This document shows positions 62,367-64,000 of a stretch of 64,000 nt of DNA, piece after piece (the first letter of the stretch is position 1; every line of letters starts with the position of its first letter). Source of the DNA: Candidatus Altimarinota bacterium (GTDB lineage Bacteria; Patescibacteriota; Gracilibacteria; BD1-5; UBA2023); NCBI GenBank assembly GCA_028689205.1, contig JAQTWP010000001.1, positions 210,018 through 274,017 of the forward strand, in the 5' to 3' direction. Position numbers and translations under genes: made by a program. The notes under the pieces were generated by a model that worked only from the letters and a program-made list of their open reading frames with translations, was not told the DNA's origin and made no database searches.

Positions 62367-62378
62367 AACGGAGAAGTG

Positions 62379-63704
62379 TTAAATAACCTTCTCCAACTCT
62401 TTAATACTTTTTATTTCTATTATTTTACCACATTTCTTAGTTTTTTCACTTATAATTCAAGAGGGGATTACGACTTTTTCGAATCAGAGTTTGAGAGCTT
62501 CGTCCACTCTTTTTTGGAGATTGAAGACGTTTTTTACGACTCCTGTTAGAGAAACTTCTCAGATAAATATTGTTTTACCTAGGGATTTGTTATTCTTGGA
62601 TGATATTATTGCAGCTATTATTGCGAGATCAATTCATGGTTCTGCAATATTGAGTCATCTTGAGATATTGAGATATACGTCATAACTCTCGAGTTTTATA
62701 TCGCTGAATTTGGTAATTACAGCTATGAGTAGGTCAAGTTTACCGTTATTAACTCATCTTGAAGATCTTTTGGGATATCAGAATTTGGTATAAGTTGTAA
62801 GGGCTTCGATTTCTACAAGAAGACTTCTGTTTCATTCCATTGTCATTGCAAGAGCTGAGCCACTCAAACCTTGTCATTCATTGCTTATGAATTCAAGTCA
62901 GGGATTTTTGAGATCTTGCATTCATTGCTCTGTCATTGTGAATAAACCAACTTCATCAGTTGGTCAGAATCTGTTTTTGAAACTTCTGAGAATTCTATAA
63001 TTCTCGAATCTGCTTCATTCTAGGTATAATACAGTATCTACAAGATGCTCTAGAACCTTCGGTCAGCTAATTGTTCAATCTTTTGTTACATGTCATATAA
63101 GGATAATTGATTTTTGGGATTTTTTGGCGACTTCCATTAATTTTTCTGCTATGTATTTTACTTGAGAAATGCTTCAAGAGGATGAAGTGATATCGAGTGA
63201 AGAAATTACACTAATTGAGTCAATTATTGCTAAGTTAATTTTGGAGTTTTCGATGGTTTCTATTATATCTTCTAGATTGGAAGTATTAAGAATCTGGATA
63301 GAGTTATTAGAGATTCCGAGTCTTTTCGCTCTACTAGATAGCTGATATACATTTTCTTCAGAAGAAATATACAGGGTTTCTCTAGAATCTGTAGCGTGCC
63401 AATCCGCTATTTGGAGAGCTAGAGTGGACTTACCAATTCATGGCTCTCCAGATAAAAGAATAAGACTTCACATTGTAAGTCATCAACCTAGTACGCTATT
63501 AAGCTCGCTTGATGCAAATTGTGTTTTATTTAGTTCTTCTTTTGGTTCTATAATTGAGAAAACTTCTCTAGCTTTTCATTTACTTTTGTTTTTAGAAGTT
63601 TTTGAGTTCTCTTCGGATTCAACTAAAGTATTCCAAGCTTTACAACTAGGACATTTTCAGGTCCATTTTGCTTCTGTATTACCACATTCGGTGCATTTGA
63701 ACAT
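62379..63704 (-). CDS. radA: DNA repair protein RadA/Sms
   Basis: RecA-like helicase that extends recombination intermediates. 441 residues. N-terminal zinc finger MFKCTECGNTEAKWTGKCPS with CKAWNT. Walker A LILLSGEPGIGKSTLALQI (about 80-98), Walker B LAIIDSISVIS, and the RadA-specific KNRFG (RSFKNRFGPTDEVGLF, about 247). The C-terminal Lon-like domain has KLDLLIAVITKF and IFIGEVSLTGVVKN. TGA occurs in many family glycines, including Walker A. RecO (6.2 kb), LexA and UmuC in the same window make this a repair-rich region. Confidence 0.95.
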
Positions 63705-63876
63705 AAGTTACAAGTTATTAATATATACAAAGTGTATAAATAAGTATATAAATTGCAAATATAAATTTTAAAAATAATTAGAAAAGGATTTTATATAATT
63801 AATAGATCTTTCGACACAGTTTCACTCGCTCAAGATTACGAAAAAGAGTAATTTAGGTATTCCTTAATATAAAGAA

Positions 63877-63901
63877 GATTCCTGCTTTCGCAGGAATGAC
63901 A
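63877..63901. repeat. REP-like palindrome
   Basis: GATTCCTG-ctttcg-CAGGAATGACA. A second, weaker one (GTCATTTGGATCCCG...) follows at about 63913. The rest of the 296-bp stretch after radA shows no gene. Confidence 0.78.
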
Positions 63902-64000
63902 GATATATTGTTGTCATTTGGATCCCGCAGACGGGAGAGAAATCCCTTTAAGTCGATATATATGAAACAAATATAATAGAAAATTACTAAACTTTAAGTT

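Overview
The window comes from a bacterium that reads UGA as glycine (genetic code 25), which points to the Gracilibacteria/Absconditabacteria (BD1-5/SR1) branch of the Candidate Phyla Radiation. In glycyl-tRNA synthetase, RimO, LexA, RadA, MoxR and every other long gene, in-frame TGA stands where the family has glycine. All genes end in TAA or TAG. Standard-code ORF calling breaks almost every gene, so the coordinates here were rebuilt by hand with UGA = Gly. The DNA is very AT-rich, genes are packed with frequent TAATG overlaps, and strong Shine-Dalgarno sites are rare.

Layout. 1-1.8 kb: an S41 processing protease running off the left edge and a small membrane protein. 1.9-2.4 kb: tRNA-Gln(CUG) with degenerate tandem copies. 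2.4-15.5 kb (minus strand): FecR-like protein, prepilin peptidase, RecO, a phosphatase-like/repeat membrane protein, methionine aminopeptidase, and four exported or lipid-anchored proteins. 15.7-18.2 kb: rbfA-ftsQ-lspA-membrane protein in a tightly overlapped operon. 18.3-21.4 kb (plus): an SOS block of LexA, UmuD-like protease and Y-family polymerase, with a palindromic repeat array and a GIY-YIG gene inserted. 21.5-27 kb: phosphodiester glycosidase, MarR regulator with its operator, a complete T-box leader, GlyRS, and a glutamate-5-kinase-like enzyme. 27.4-32.7 kb: a giant repeat-built surface protein split by a frameshift and ending in two SH3-like domains. 32.9-41 kb: P-loop ATPase, SLH/PKD surface protein, MoxR-DUF58 module, RimO. 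41-44.4 kb: histidine kinase, receiver, STAS. 44.5-56 kb: AbiEi-like and Abi-alpha-like proteins, trigger factor, TIM barrel, L1, a Jag-like RNA-binding protein, three unknown genes, and tRNA-Ser with a tandem array of tRNA 3'-end repeats. 56-64 kb: GH26-like hydrolase, type IIG restriction-modification enzyme with a membrane companion, a second GIY-YIG gene, and RadA.

How it fits together: the window mixes housekeeping genes with a large investment in surface and secreted proteins, as expected of a host-attached cell, and with scattered genome-defence and repeat elements. The items most worth checking are (1) a short-stem T-box upstream of GlyRS with a GGA specifier in a terminal loop, a 6-bp A1 helix, a 7-nt bulge and a competing terminator; (2) two single-domain GIY-YIG genes, each hugged on both sides by the same GGAATGAC-ending palindromes, which suggests a nuclease-associated REP system; and (3) arrays of truncated tRNA copies at both tRNA loci, each followed by a terminator.
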